From: a virus
Strand: one strand, 5' to 3'
IMG/VR virus record: IMGVR_UViG_3300023174_000120
Span: 1 to 64,000 of that record
DNA: 64,000 nucleotides
Under the pieces are notes generated by a model, which saw only the letters and a program-made list of their open reading frames with translations, did not search any database and was not told where the DNA came from. The position numbers and the translations under genes are program-made. Within the stretch, counting starts at the first letter, position 1; each line of letters begins with the position of its first letter. Shown in pieces: positions 55,404-63,375 of the stretch.

Positions 55404-55829
55404 ATGACCTGGACCTATCAAGGTACAGTCGTTGAAGAACTTCCAGAAACCTGTGTAGGATTCGTATATCTAATTACGAATTCTATCACAGGCAGGAAAT
55501 ATATTGGCAAAAAATTAGCAAAGTTTAGCAAAACCACATACAAAACAGTAAAACTAAAGAACGGCAACAAAAAGCGAAAGCGTATTAAGGGCAAAATAGA
55601 ATCAGATTGGAAAACTTATTACGGAAGTAATACAGAATTAAATCAAGATGTGGCAAACTTAGGCATTGAAAACTTCACAAGAGAAATACTATACTATTGT
55701 AATAGCAAAGCAGAATGCAGTTACATTGAGGCACGAGAGCAGTTTGAACGTAAAGTTTTAGAAAGTAGAGATTTCTACAATGGTCAAATTGCTGTAAGAG
55801 TACATGGCTCCCACATACTAAAAAAATAG
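55404..55829 (+). CDS. GIY-YIG endonuclease
   Basis: 141 residues. The motif GFVYLITNSITGRKYIGKK is the GIY-YIG start (here VYL and YIG), followed by SDWKTYYGSN, IENFTREILYYCNSKAECSYIEAREQF, with the conserved Arg and Glu of the family. A Lys/Arg-rich loop (KLKNGNKKRKRIKGK) could contact DNA. Resembles stand-alone nucleases in T4-like phages; it may be a homing enzyme of the Seg type or a DNA-processing nuclease. It lies just before the structured non-coding region, so the two could be parts of one mobile element. Confidence 0.8.
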   Translation: MTWTYQGTVVEELPETCVGFVYLITNSITGRKYIGKKLAKFSKTTYKTVKLKNGNKKRKRIKGKIESDWKTYYGSNTELNQDVANLGIENFTREILYYCNSKAECSYIEAREQFERKVLESRDFYNGQIAVRVHGSHILKK

Positions 55830-55849
55830 GCATATCACGCGGTATTAAG

Positions 55850-56275
55850 GCTTGCACTGGCCAACTTCAAGTGCCCTAAACCTGGACAATCGTATCACAG
55901 GGATGGAAACCTCTTGCCGCTGAGAGTTCTCAATCACTACCCGCAAGGATGTAGACAGCCAAGACCTGCTGTTTGATTGTTAGAAAATATTAAAATAGGC
56001 CAAAAGAAGGGAGAAAAACCCTGGGCATACCAATATGTTAGTGTATATTGTTATGCTGCCGTCATATCGAAGACGGGGCTCGAGGTACCGGATGACCGCC
56101 TCTGCAACGCCCTAACACTAAGTGAACATAAGAACTCGGATAATGTTCAATATTCTTCGCCCTATGCGGGCGAAGTGTGACCAATGAATCTGGATAATAT
56201 TAAATCTTCTTCGAAGAAGACCATATGATATGAGCGCTGTGCGCGAAATATCAAGTGAACGCAGTTCACTTCTCA
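55850..56275 (+). ncRNA. Candidate large structured RNA
   Basis: This 450-base gap between the nuclease and the chaperone gene has no convincing gene but a dense set of helices (plus-strand positions). 55854-55874 GCACT/AGTGC; 55886-55891 with 55975-55980 ACAATC/GATTGT enclosing 55913-55947 CTTGC/GCAAG and 55955-55972 ACAGC/GCTGT; 56009-56021 GGG/CCC; 56025-56056 GCATA-CAATAT/ATATTG-TATGC; 56059-56076 CCGTC/GACGG; 56082-56102 GAGG-CGG-atga-CCG-CCTC; 56123-56149 TGAACAT/ATGTTCA; 56155-56175 CTTCGCCC/GGGCGAAG; 56205-56220 palindrome; 56227-56252 GATAT-GCGC/GCGC-ATATC; 56253-56271 AAGTGAAC/GTTCACTT. Most palindromic arms pair on either strand, so the strand is not proven. I favour plus because of GNRA-like loops and nearby nuclease. 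It could be a phage RNA such as a HEARO/omega-type, intron remnant or new class. Confidence 0.65.
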
Positions 56276-56278
56276 GTA

Positions 56279-56508
56279 TTAAAAGAAAGGAAGACCTGAT
56301 TCTTTAGTTGTTTCTAAGTTCTCACCAATAATACGACTAATAATATCTCTATTTTCGTAATCTAATTGAAAGGCTTGCTCTATGGTTATAGAACCTCTCA
56401 TGTACCAACACAGTCTAAACAATTCTTTCTTTAATGCTTTTGATTCTTTTTCGTGGCTCTCAACTAGTTTGACAATGTCATCATTGGATAATGTTAAGAG
56501 CCTTGAAC
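56279..56508 (-). CDS. Frameshift extension of tail assembly chaperone
   Basis: An open frame of 76 codons in the -1 frame relative to the gp26-like gene, with no ATG before the middle (first is in WYMRG). It encodes LTLSNDDIVKLVESHEKESK, then LFRLCWYMRGSITIEQAFQL and ends ETTKESGLPFF. This ending is familiar to me from T4-like phages. Read by -1 frameshifting at 56509-56515 it would extend the protein to about 362 residues, as in the lambda G/GT type. Confidence 0.7.
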
Positions 56509-57366
56509 GAAAAAATTACTATTGTCCATGGTTATAGGTAGCTCATATACAGCAGGGGCACCAGCAAGGATCTGTTCTTCAGTTGAGTGAACTGTTAATG
56601 GTAAGATACCCACGGTCTTTTTATTTTTGTTGATAAGATCCTGAATCTTTTGTATAAGACCTGCGTCTGCATTTTGAATAAATTCTCTAATGAAGTTGCG
56701 ATCTTCTACAAAATTATCAGGTGTCTTTATATAGAATACGCTTTCTGCAATCATTTCTACTGTGAGATCGGTTAATTTAGAGATACCCTGATTGAAAAGT
56801 TCTAATTTTTGTTCATCTGTTAGATCAGAACTAGCAACAGACTGAATGGTTTTTTGTGATTCAAATGTTCTAATACTAACATCAGTCATGTGTCTATAGG
56901 ACAAAGGTTTTACACCACAGATAATATCCGGACTAATTTCCACACTGTCAATCCACTGTGTTGTGGATAAAATTTGATCCATTACGGCAGTTAAATCAAT
57001 TTGATGGTCAACCGTTTCATCCGTTCCTGGGACCTGATGAGAAATAGTCATTGTACCGCCATAGGTAGCAATTCTAATGGCAATTAGTATAAGGTCAACA
57101 TCTATTCCTGAACACCTCCACGCATTTTTAATATTGGGCATACAACTTTGAATAACATCGACAATTGCTTGCCCATTCATTAATGCGTCTGGAGTTTTAA
57201 AAGTTAACTCATCTTTGGCTGTCATAGAATATACTGGAAATTCATTGTTCTCCGGTATATCAATGCTGCCTTCCTCCCAAAAGAGACCATTACTTGGCAA
57301 TCTAATATAGATTTTTGGTTGCCTCATGTAGCCAAGTAAAGGGTTTACTTTTGATTGAATCGTCAT
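56494..57366 (-). CDS. 26: Tail assembly/baseplate protein, gp26-like (zero-frame)
   Basis: 290 residues. NPLLGYMRQPKIYIRLPSNGLFWEEGSIDIPENNEFPVYSMTAKDELTFKTPDALMNGQAIVDVIQSC matches the family of T4 gp26-type baseplate proteins (PF12322). T4 gp26 is a hub assembly component of 208 residues. Here it is divergent from the tape measure gene, as chaperones usually are next to it. Near its end a U-UUU-UUC slippery site allows a C-terminal extension. Start: GGAG and a TATAAATA late box upstream. Confidence 0.8.
   Translation of the reverse strand: MTIQSKVNPLLGYMRQPKIYIRLPSNGLFWEEGSIDIPENNEFPVYSMTAKDELTFKTPDALMNGQAIVDVIQSCMPNIKNAWRCSGIDVDLILIAIRIATYGGTMTISHQVPGTDETVDHQIDLTAVMDQILSTTQWIDSVEISPDIICGVKPLSYRHMTDVSIRTFESQKTIQSVASSDLTDEQKLELFNQGISKLTDLTVEMIAESVFYIKTPDNFVEDRNFIREFIQNADAGLIQKIQDLINKNKKTVGILPLTVHSTEEQILAGAPAVYELPITMDNSNFFVQGS
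56509..56515 (-). promoter_or_regulatory. Slippery heptamer for -1 frameshift
   Basis: On the minus strand T TTT TTC in zero frame, four codons before the gp26-like stop. A -1 slip lets ribosomes read CGT TCA AGG into the frame that ends at 56279. I do not see a definite stimulatory stem directly downstream, though the region ahead has A-rich single strands. Confidence 0.65.
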
Positions 57367-57378
57367 GTTTTATCTCCA

Positions 57379-57385
57379 ATAAATA
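57379..57385 (+). promoter_or_regulatory. T4-type late promoter box
   Basis: ATAAATA (AATAAATACATA) on the plus strand, 49 bases before the tape measure start at 57434. A Shine-Dalgarno TGGAGAAAA precedes that ATG. Confidence 0.55.
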
Positions 57386-57400
57386 CATATTAACTAGATA

Positions 57401-57408
57401 TATTTATA
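57401..57408 (-). promoter_or_regulatory. T4-type late promoter, exact consensus
   Basis: TATAAATA on the minus strand, 34 bases upstream of the gp26-like ATG, overlapping the region of the opposite late box. Both divergent tail genes thus have a late promoter. Confidence 0.75.
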
Positions 57409-57433
57409 TGAGCATTTTATTGGAGAAAACTAA

Positions 57434-59515
57434 ATGGTAGCACCATTGCTAGCAGGAGCAGCAGCAGCAGCAGGAACGGCGCTCGGTGGAGTGGCAAAAG
57501 GTGCCGAAGTTGCTGGCAAGGCGCTCGATAGGGCTGCAGGTATAGCTGAAACTTTCATATCTGCATCGTTCAGTATGTCTAAAGCCGCTACCACCGGGGC
57601 AGCCAGTCTCGGTGATATGGGAGCCGCAGTAGGTCAGGTAGCCAGTTTGATTCCAGTGGTAGGAGCAGCCTTTGCCTCGGTGTTGAACACTGCTATCGCA
57701 ACCTTAGAAAAAAATATAGAAACACAAAAAACTCTCAGTGATGTTGGAGCAACATTCGGGGGTGAGCTTAAAACTCTTCGTGCCTCTGCCAATAGCACGT
57801 ACCTCAGTATGGATCAATACGCAAAGGTAGTTAGTGCAAGTGGAGATGTATTGGCATCATTTAACGGCGGTGTACAAAACGGAACTAAAAACTTTACCAA
57901 TGTTTTAACAAGTCTACTAAAAAATGGATCAACTACCGGAGATATGTTGGCCAATCTTGGCATAGGGTTCGAAGAAGGCGCTCAACTAACAGCACAATTC
58001 ATGCGTGGGTTGGGTAATATGAATAGAACCGGTCAAATGAGTGCTGACCAATTGGCAAAGGCCAGTGCTGATTATGCTGTAGAATTAACTGGACTTAGTC
58101 AGTTAACTGGACAAAGCAGAAAAGCACTAGCTGAAAAAGTCAACGAGGAAATGGCCGAAGCACAATTTCAAAATTTTCTCAACACACTTGATCCCACAGA
58201 AGCTGCAAAACTACAAGAAGCTGTGGCTCAAGAATTTGCGGTATCGGGTAAAGCAGGAGCCGATGCGTTAAAAGCATCTGCTGCTGGCTTTCCACCAATG
58301 ACACAGGCTTCGAGATTGTTTACAGCTACACAAGAAGCCAGTGTAGGGAGACAACAAGAATTAATAAGCAAAATAAGAGACTCTAGTGTGGATCTTGATA
58401 CCTTTCGAGTTCAATCAAAAACAATATTAGCAAACTCTCTAGAAGGCATGAGAGAAGATCAAAAGAAAATTGCTACCGCGGCCATGGCAGGGGTTTTAGC
58501 CGGAGGATCAGAGCTTAGTAAATCTATTGAATCAATTACTAAATTGTTAAACGCTACATATGGAAAAGGTGCTGCTGAAATAGAAGGTTATTTTAAACAA
58601 CTTAGATTAACAGCCCCCGATGCAGGTACAGATGCCGCTATAGGTGTTAGACAAACAAAAGAAATAATAGCACAGTCAAATGCTACTTTATCAAAACTAC
58701 AGCCATTTCTTGACTCGGCCCTAGTAGCAGGAACCAAAATGTCTAGCATATTAAATGGAGTTGCTGGAGTGATAGCCGGTAAACTACCATTTATAACTAA
58801 TTTTGTTTTGGGAAAGATGGAGATACTGACCGACAAAGCAGAAAAGGCAATAGGTGCAGAACTAACTGAAGAAAATGCAATGGCAGCTTTTGACAAATTT
58901 TTGAATAAAACCGGAGAATTAGGAAAAACTGGAATTGATGCTCTATTTGGTGATAAAGATGCCCAAAGAAAATTCTTTGCAGATTTAAAATCTGGATGGG
59001 ATAGTGTAATGAAACATATTAAAGATTCAATTCCTAAACTTTCAGATTTTTTATTTGGAAATCGACCAGCACCGGGTGGTGAGGGTACACCTAGTGGAAC
59101 ACCCCCAAAACCGCCACAAACTCTGGCAGAAGAAATCGCAGATGCATTAAGAAAACAATTAGGATTAGGAGCTCCGAAAATTTCAGAAGGAGCCCCAACA
59201 GAATTGCCAAAGCCCCCTCCGGGATACAAATATCCGGGCATGGCTGACGGTGGCGAAACGACACCCGGAACTTATCTTGTCGGAGAAAGAGGACCCGAAT
59301 TAGTAAGCCTCGGTAATCGCGGTGATGTTATTAACAATGACAATCTCACTGCTTTGATATCTGCGTTGTCTAATCAGAACGGCATGGGAGAAAGTATAAA
59401 TCAGTTAAATAACACTAATGGTCAAATGCTAGCAGCAATTAAAGACTTGATAGATATTAGTAAACGAAATTTAACTGCTACTCGAGGCCTAAACGGAAAC
59501 CTATTCGCGGCTTAA
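57434..59515 (+). CDS. Tail tape measure protein
   Basis: 693 residues. Ala/Gly-rich hydrophobic N-terminus (LLAGAAAAAGTALGGVAKGAEVAGKAL), long helical middle, proline-rich segment about 540-590 and C-terminal TYLVGERGPELVSLGNRGDVI (about 613), a signature of tape measure proteins. It sets tail length and passes through the tube during DNA ejection. T4 gp29 is 590 residues. It is divergent from the gp26-like/chaperone gene and upstream of the portal gene. Confidence 0.8.
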   Translation: MVAPLLAGAAAAAGTALGGVAKGAEVAGKALDRAAGIAETFISASFSMSKAATTGAASLGDMGAAVGQVASLIPVVGAAFASVLNTAIATLEKNIETQKTLSDVGATFGGELKTLRASANSTYLSMDQYAKVVSASGDVLASFNGGVQNGTKNFTNVLTSLLKNGSTTGDMLANLGIGFEEGAQLTAQFMRGLGNMNRTGQMSADQLAKASADYAVELTGLSQLTGQSRKALAEKVNEEMAEAQFQNFLNTLDPTEAAKLQEAVAQEFAVSGKAGADALKASAAGFPPMTQASRLFTATQEASVGRQQELISKIRDSSVDLDTFRVQSKTILANSLEGMREDQKKIATAAMAGVLAGGSELSKSIESITKLLNATYGKGAAEIEGYFKQLRLTAPDAGTDAAIGVRQTKEIIAQSNATLSKLQPFLDSALVAGTKMSSILNGVAGVIAGKLPFITNFVLGKMEILTDKAEKAIGAELTEENAMAAFDKFLNKTGELGKTGIDALFGDKDAQRKFFADLKSGWDSVMKHIKDSIPKLSDFLFGNRPAPGGEGTPSGTPPKPPQTLAEEIADALRKQLGLGAPKISEGAPTELPKPPPGYKYPGMADGGETTPGTYLVGERGPELVSLGNRGDVINNDNLTALISALSNQNGMGESINQLNNTNGQMLAAIKDLIDISKRNLTATRGLNGNLFAA

Positions 59516-59552
59516 TTATGATAAAGAAACAGTCCAATAACGGGGAAATCTA

Positions 59553-61292
59553 ATGGCAGGATGGCGTAAGTATTTTACTCCCGTTAACACTGGTGGACGA
59601 CTAAGTCCAGTTAGCGGCTCAATGAGCTCAGGTGGTTCAACAAACCCTAGCAGGACCAACTATTCCAGCTACCTGCCCGACGTTTATTCAGGTCATCCTA
59701 ATCGTCTTGAACGCTATGGTCAATACGATACCATGGACTGGGACAGCGAAGTCAACGCTGCCCTGGATATCCTAGCAGAATTCTGCACACAGGCCAACGA
59801 AGAAAATGGTACACCGTTTCAAGTATTCTTTAAAGAATCTGCCACCGGCACTGAAATTAAAATCATTAAAAAGTATCTACAGCAGTGGACCAAACTCAAC
59901 AAGTTCCATACTAGAATTTTTAAAATTGTTCGCAATGCTTTTAAATACGGTGATACATTCTTTGTTAGAGATCCTGAAACACAAGCATGGATGTATGTAG
60001 ATCCTGCCAAAGTTGATAAAGTTATTGTAAATGAAAGTGAAGGTAAGAAACCGGAACAATATATCATCAGAGATTTTAACCCCAACTTAGAAACACTGGC
60101 CACTACTGCTATTAACCCTAGCAATGTACACGGTGGCGGCAATCAGTTTGGTGGCAGCTATGGCACAGGACAAGGCGGCGCCGGTGGATCGCGTGGTATG
60201 GTTGGAGCATTTCCTAGCAGCACCAACAGCAGCAGATTCCAACAGAATCAAAACCAGTATGCTATTGATGCCAAGCACGTAATACATATCAGTATGAGTG
60301 AAGGGTTAGATAACAACTATCCCTTTGGTAATAGCCTAATGGAAAGCATCTTCAAAGTGTTCAAACAAAAAGAATTACTTGAGGACAGTATTCTAATCTA
60401 TCGTATTCAACGTGCTCCGGAGCGACGTGTATTTTATATTGACGTGGGCAATATGCCCAGTCATTTGGCTATGAGTTTTGTTGAACGTGTTAAGAATGAA
60501 GTTAATCAACGTCGTATTCCTAGTACCACTGGCGGTAGTCAAACTGTAGTAGATGCTGGTTATAATCCTCTCAGCATCAACGAAGATTACTTCTTCCCAC
60601 AGACAGCAGAAGGTCGCGGTAGTAAAGTTGAAATCCTTCAAGGCGGTCAGAATCTAGGAGAAATTGATGATCTTAAATATTTTACCAATAAGCTATTTAG
60701 AGCTCTCCGTATACCTAGTAGTTATCTACCAACTGGTGCCGATGATGGCGGCAGCAACTTCAATGATGGCCGAGTCGGGACAGCATATATTCAAGAGTTG
60801 AGATTTAATGAATATTGTAAGCGTCTACAAAGCCTTATGCATGAAGCATTTGATACTGAATTCAAACGATATATAGCCAACAAAGGCATTAACATTGACA
60901 GTAATATTTTTGATGTTAAGTTCAATCCACCTCAAAACTTTGCCAGTTATCGTCAGGCAGAAATGGACACAGCCCGTGTTAATACATTTAATGTAATGGT
61001 AGCAGTTCCTTTCGTTAGCAAACGATTTGCTATGAAGCGTTTCTTGGGCATGACCGCAGAGGAAGTGGCAGAAAACGAGCGTATGTGGAAAGAAGAAAAC
61101 ATTGACGAAGATACTAAACTCAGTGCCAGTGCTGAAATGCGCAGCGCAGGAGTCACTGCCAATACCATGGCAGGGGATTTGAGTAATTTAAGTGCTAATA
61201 CAGCAGAGCCGATACCTCCAGGAACCGAAGGAGCACCTACTGCAAGTGGGCCAACTCCGCCCGCAGCCGCTGGGGCAACTACCCCTCCCTAA
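59553..61292 (+). CDS. 20: Portal protein gp20
   Basis: 579 residues (T4 gp20 is 524). It forms the dodecameric ring at the head vertex through which DNA enters. YGQYDTMDWDSEVNAALDILAEFCTQANEENGTPF (about 50-90) and the later RQAEMDTARVNTFNVMVAVPFVSKRFAMKRFLGMT are portal signatures; ERRVFYIDVGNMPSHLAMSFVERVKNE is also typical. A Gly-rich insertion lies near 190-220. The C-terminal 50 residues are Pro/Ala-rich and probably disordered. Confidence 0.93.
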   Translation: MAGWRKYFTPVNTGGRLSPVSGSMSSGGSTNPSRTNYSSYLPDVYSGHPNRLERYGQYDTMDWDSEVNAALDILAEFCTQANEENGTPFQVFFKESATGTEIKIIKKYLQQWTKLNKFHTRIFKIVRNAFKYGDTFFVRDPETQAWMYVDPAKVDKVIVNESEGKKPEQYIIRDFNPNLETLATTAINPSNVHGGGNQFGGSYGTGQGGAGGSRGMVGAFPSSTNSSRFQQNQNQYAIDAKHVIHISMSEGLDNNYPFGNSLMESIFKVFKQKELLEDSILIYRIQRAPERRVFYIDVGNMPSHLAMSFVERVKNEVNQRRIPSTTGGSQTVVDAGYNPLSINEDYFFPQTAEGRGSKVEILQGGQNLGEIDDLKYFTNKLFRALRIPSSYLPTGADDGGSNFNDGRVGTAYIQELRFNEYCKRLQSLMHEAFDTEFKRYIANKGINIDSNIFDVKFNPPQNFASYRQAEMDTARVNTFNVMVAVPFVSKRFAMKRFLGMTAEEVAENERMWKEENIDEDTKLSASAEMRSAGVTANTMAGDLSNLSANTAEPIPPGTEGAPTASGPTPPAAAGATTPP

Positions 61293-61305
61293 GATAAATA
61301 ACAGT

Positions 61306-61551
61306 ATGATACTGAGAGAATTCATTTATTTCAATAAAGATCATCCCGATCCACAAGATGATGGTAGTTATCTTAGTCAGAATGATACTACAGTGTTGCG
61401 GCAAGGCGACCTACGTAAAAGCAGATTGACACTGCGTATGATCAACGATATACGCAAAGCAGCCGAATCTCACAGTAAAGAAGTTAAAAAAGAGTTAGGG
61501 TTAGTTAGAAAGATGTATGCAGCTCCTCCAGCAGAAGCGATACCTAGATAA
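61306..61551 (+). CDS. Small prohead-region protein
   Basis: 82 residues. ATG 61306 follows the portal stop with an ATAAATA box at 61294-61300 only five bases before. Sequence: REFIYFNKDHPDPQDDGSYLSQNDTTVLRQGDLRKSRLTLRMINDIRKAAESHSKEVKKELGLVRKMY. In T4 small genes 67 and 68 lie between portal and protease. I consider it a possible gp68-like or unnamed prohead protein; no stronger statement possible. Confidence 0.65.
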   Translation: MILREFIYFNKDHPDPQDDGSYLSQNDTTVLRQGDLRKSRLTLRMINDIRKAAESHSKEVKKELGLVRKMYAAPPAEAIPR

Positions 61552-61721
61552 CTACCAGTATAAATTTTTGTTGAATTTTTAACAAAAACTTGTCAAACCA
61601 GAGGTAAAACTCTGTCATAAAAGGTCAAAACGATTCGTTTTAGGCCTATTTCGTGTAGCATATTTGTAATGGTCTTAAATATAGAATAGCCTTGCCGCTA
61701 ACCTATAGGAGAATTTTTAAT
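61552..61721 (+). other. Intergenic leader before prohead core gene
   Basis: 170 bases without a gene. Contains GTATAAATT at 61558-61566, similar to the late box, and a CAGAG/CTCTG hairpin within 61600-61617, plus an ACGATTCGT near-palindrome. At the end AGGAG precedes ATG 61722. Probably holds the late promoter for the head core genes. Confidence 0.45.
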
Positions 61722-62717
61722 ATGTCTACGAAATTTGAACAATTATTAGACTATCTAGTAAATGAAGAAATGGATAAGGCCAATGAGCTTTTCCATGAGA
61801 TCGTTGTAGAGAAGTCAAGAACAATTTATGAAAACCTCATTGCTGAAGAAGATGATGAGATGGATGAGTCTATGAACGACGAAGAAATGGACGAGTCTGC
61901 TGAAGAAGAAATGGACGAGTCTGCTGAAGAAGAAATGGACGAAGGTTCCGAGGAACTAGAAGACAGTTTTGTAATGGACGCCGACGATGACATGGGCGGT
62001 GAAGAAGGTGATGCTACTGATGATTTTGGTAGTGACATCGAAGCCGATATGGATCACGAAGAAGGTGGCGAAGATCAGGCCATGTTTGACATCAAGAACG
62101 CCATTGAAGAACTAGAAGCAGCCTTTGCTGAACTAGAAGCAGCCCAGGGCGGTGAAATGGGCGATGAGTTCGGTGATGAAGAAGGTGACGAAGAGTTTGG
62201 CGATGAAGAAGACGACGAAGAGCTCGAAATGGGCATGTTCGAAGGACGTCGCTTACGTGAATATCGTGAAGCCGTTAGTGATGGACACGGTGCCGAAAAG
62301 AAAGGTGCTGCCGAAGGCGGTATCGTAGGTGCTAACACAGGCGAGAAAATGCCCAGTGGTACTAATACCAAGAGCATTGTAAGCAGTGGTAAAGGCAAGC
62401 CCACAACTGGTGCTGATGCTAAAAACATTCTAGGCAAGAGTGCTACTGCTGCCGAAGATGGTACATCACCACATGGTAAAGTTGGCGGTTTAGTTAAGAG
62501 TGGTGGCCAGTTTACTAAAGGTGTTGAAAAGAACATCGCTAGCAGCTCTAAGGCCAGCATGAAAGACGGTGCTGCTCTAAACAAGCAGGGTTCCGGATAT
62601 CCTAGCAACAACAAGACCCCAGGTCCAGTTGGTAGTGGTACAGGCGACAAGGCTGGTCAGACCAGTGTTGGACAGGTTAAGAGCCCACTAAACGGCGCTC
62701 CTAATCGTAACGCCTAA
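61722..62717 (+). CDS. Acidic prohead core protein
   Basis: 331 residues. ATG 61722 chosen for AGGAG upstream. Residues 1-45 are helical (FHEIVVEKSRTIYENL, a pattern seen in gp67-type core proteins of T4-like phages), 45-180 extremely acidic with repeats of EMDESAEE, and the C-terminal 130 residues low-complexity Gly/Ser/Lys. Such proteins line the prohead scaffold and are cut by the gp21 protease; the acidic part may mimic DNA or keep space. The coding repeats could be prone to slippage. Confidence 0.7.
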   Translation: MSTKFEQLLDYLVNEEMDKANELFHEIVVEKSRTIYENLIAEEDDEMDESMNDEEMDESAEEEMDESAEEEMDEGSEELEDSFVMDADDDMGGEEGDATDDFGSDIEADMDHEEGGEDQAMFDIKNAIEELEAAFAELEAAQGGEMGDEFGDEEGDEEFGDEEDDEELEMGMFEGRRLREYREAVSDGHGAEKKGAAEGGIVGANTGEKMPSGTNTKSIVSSGKGKPTTGADAKNILGKSATAAEDGTSPHGKVGGLVKSGGQFTKGVEKNIASSSKASMKDGAALNKQGSGYPSNNKTPGPVGSGTGDKAGQTSVGQVKSPLNGAPNRNA

Positions 62718-62728
62718 TAGAGAAACAG

Positions 62729-63358
62729 ATGAAGTTGGCATATCTACGCGAGCATCTAAGTTTTGACCAGAGCGGTATTGTTCTGGAAAGCGATGACAAG
62801 GATGGTAAGAATCTTTATTTAAAAGGTATTACCATCCAAGGTGGTATTCGCAATGCCAACCAACGTGTTTATCCAGTGGATGAAATTGAACGTGCTGTAA
62901 AAACACTGAATGATCAAATTCAAAATGGTTATTCAGTGTTAGGCGAAGTTGATCATCCCGATGATTTAAAAGTAAATTTGGACCGTGTGTCTCATATGAT
63001 TACTCATATGTGGATGGAAGGTCCTAATGGATATGGAAAGATGAAAATCCTTCCTACGCCGATGGGTAATTTAATTCGTACTATGCTTGAAAGCGGTGTA
63101 AAACTTGGCGTAAGTTCTCGTGGTAGCGGCAATGTCAACGACATGAACGGCCATGTATCCGATTTTGAGATTATCACAGTAGATGTGGTTGCCCAACCCA
63201 GTGCCCCTGGTGCTTATCCTACTCCTGTTTACGAGCATCTAATGAATGCTCGTGGAGGAAACAAAGCATTTAAGGTTGCACAAGAAACGAAAGAAGATCC
63301 AAAGGCCCAGAAATATTTGAAGGAAAGTCTCCTTCAAATTATTAAAGGTCTAAAATAA
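62729..63358 (+). CDS. 21: Prohead core protease gp21
   Basis: 209 residues (T4 gp21 is 212). Serine protease of the T4 prohead type: His in GEVDHPDD, Ser in GVSSRGSG (about 128-135), Asp in TVDVVAQPSAPGAYP. It matures the capsid by cutting core and head proteins after Glu. The order portal, core, protease, scaffold is as in T4. Confidence 0.93.
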   Translation: MKLAYLREHLSFDQSGIVLESDDKDGKNLYLKGITIQGGIRNANQRVYPVDEIERAVKTLNDQIQNGYSVLGEVDHPDDLKVNLDRVSHMITHMWMEGPNGYGKMKILPTPMGNLIRTMLESGVKLGVSSRGSGNVNDMNGHVSDFEIITVDVVAQPSAPGAYPTPVYEHLMNARGGNKAFKVAQETKEDPKAQKYLKESLLQIIKGLK

Positions 63359-63375
63359 GCCCGAGGAGAAAAGCA

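Noticed and set aside
55886-56102. Group I intron core in the non-coding region
   Set aside because: CAGCCAAGACC resembles a group I Q element, but no GACTA/TAGTC P7 pair is present and the flanking genes do not join into one exon.
55977-56180. 67-residue plus-strand frame
   Set aside because: Overlaps the helices, has no Shine-Dalgarno and low-quality composition; probably chance.
58588-59241. Antisense 217-residue frame in the tape measure gene
   Set aside because: No start signal; composition reflects the repetitive helical gene opposite.
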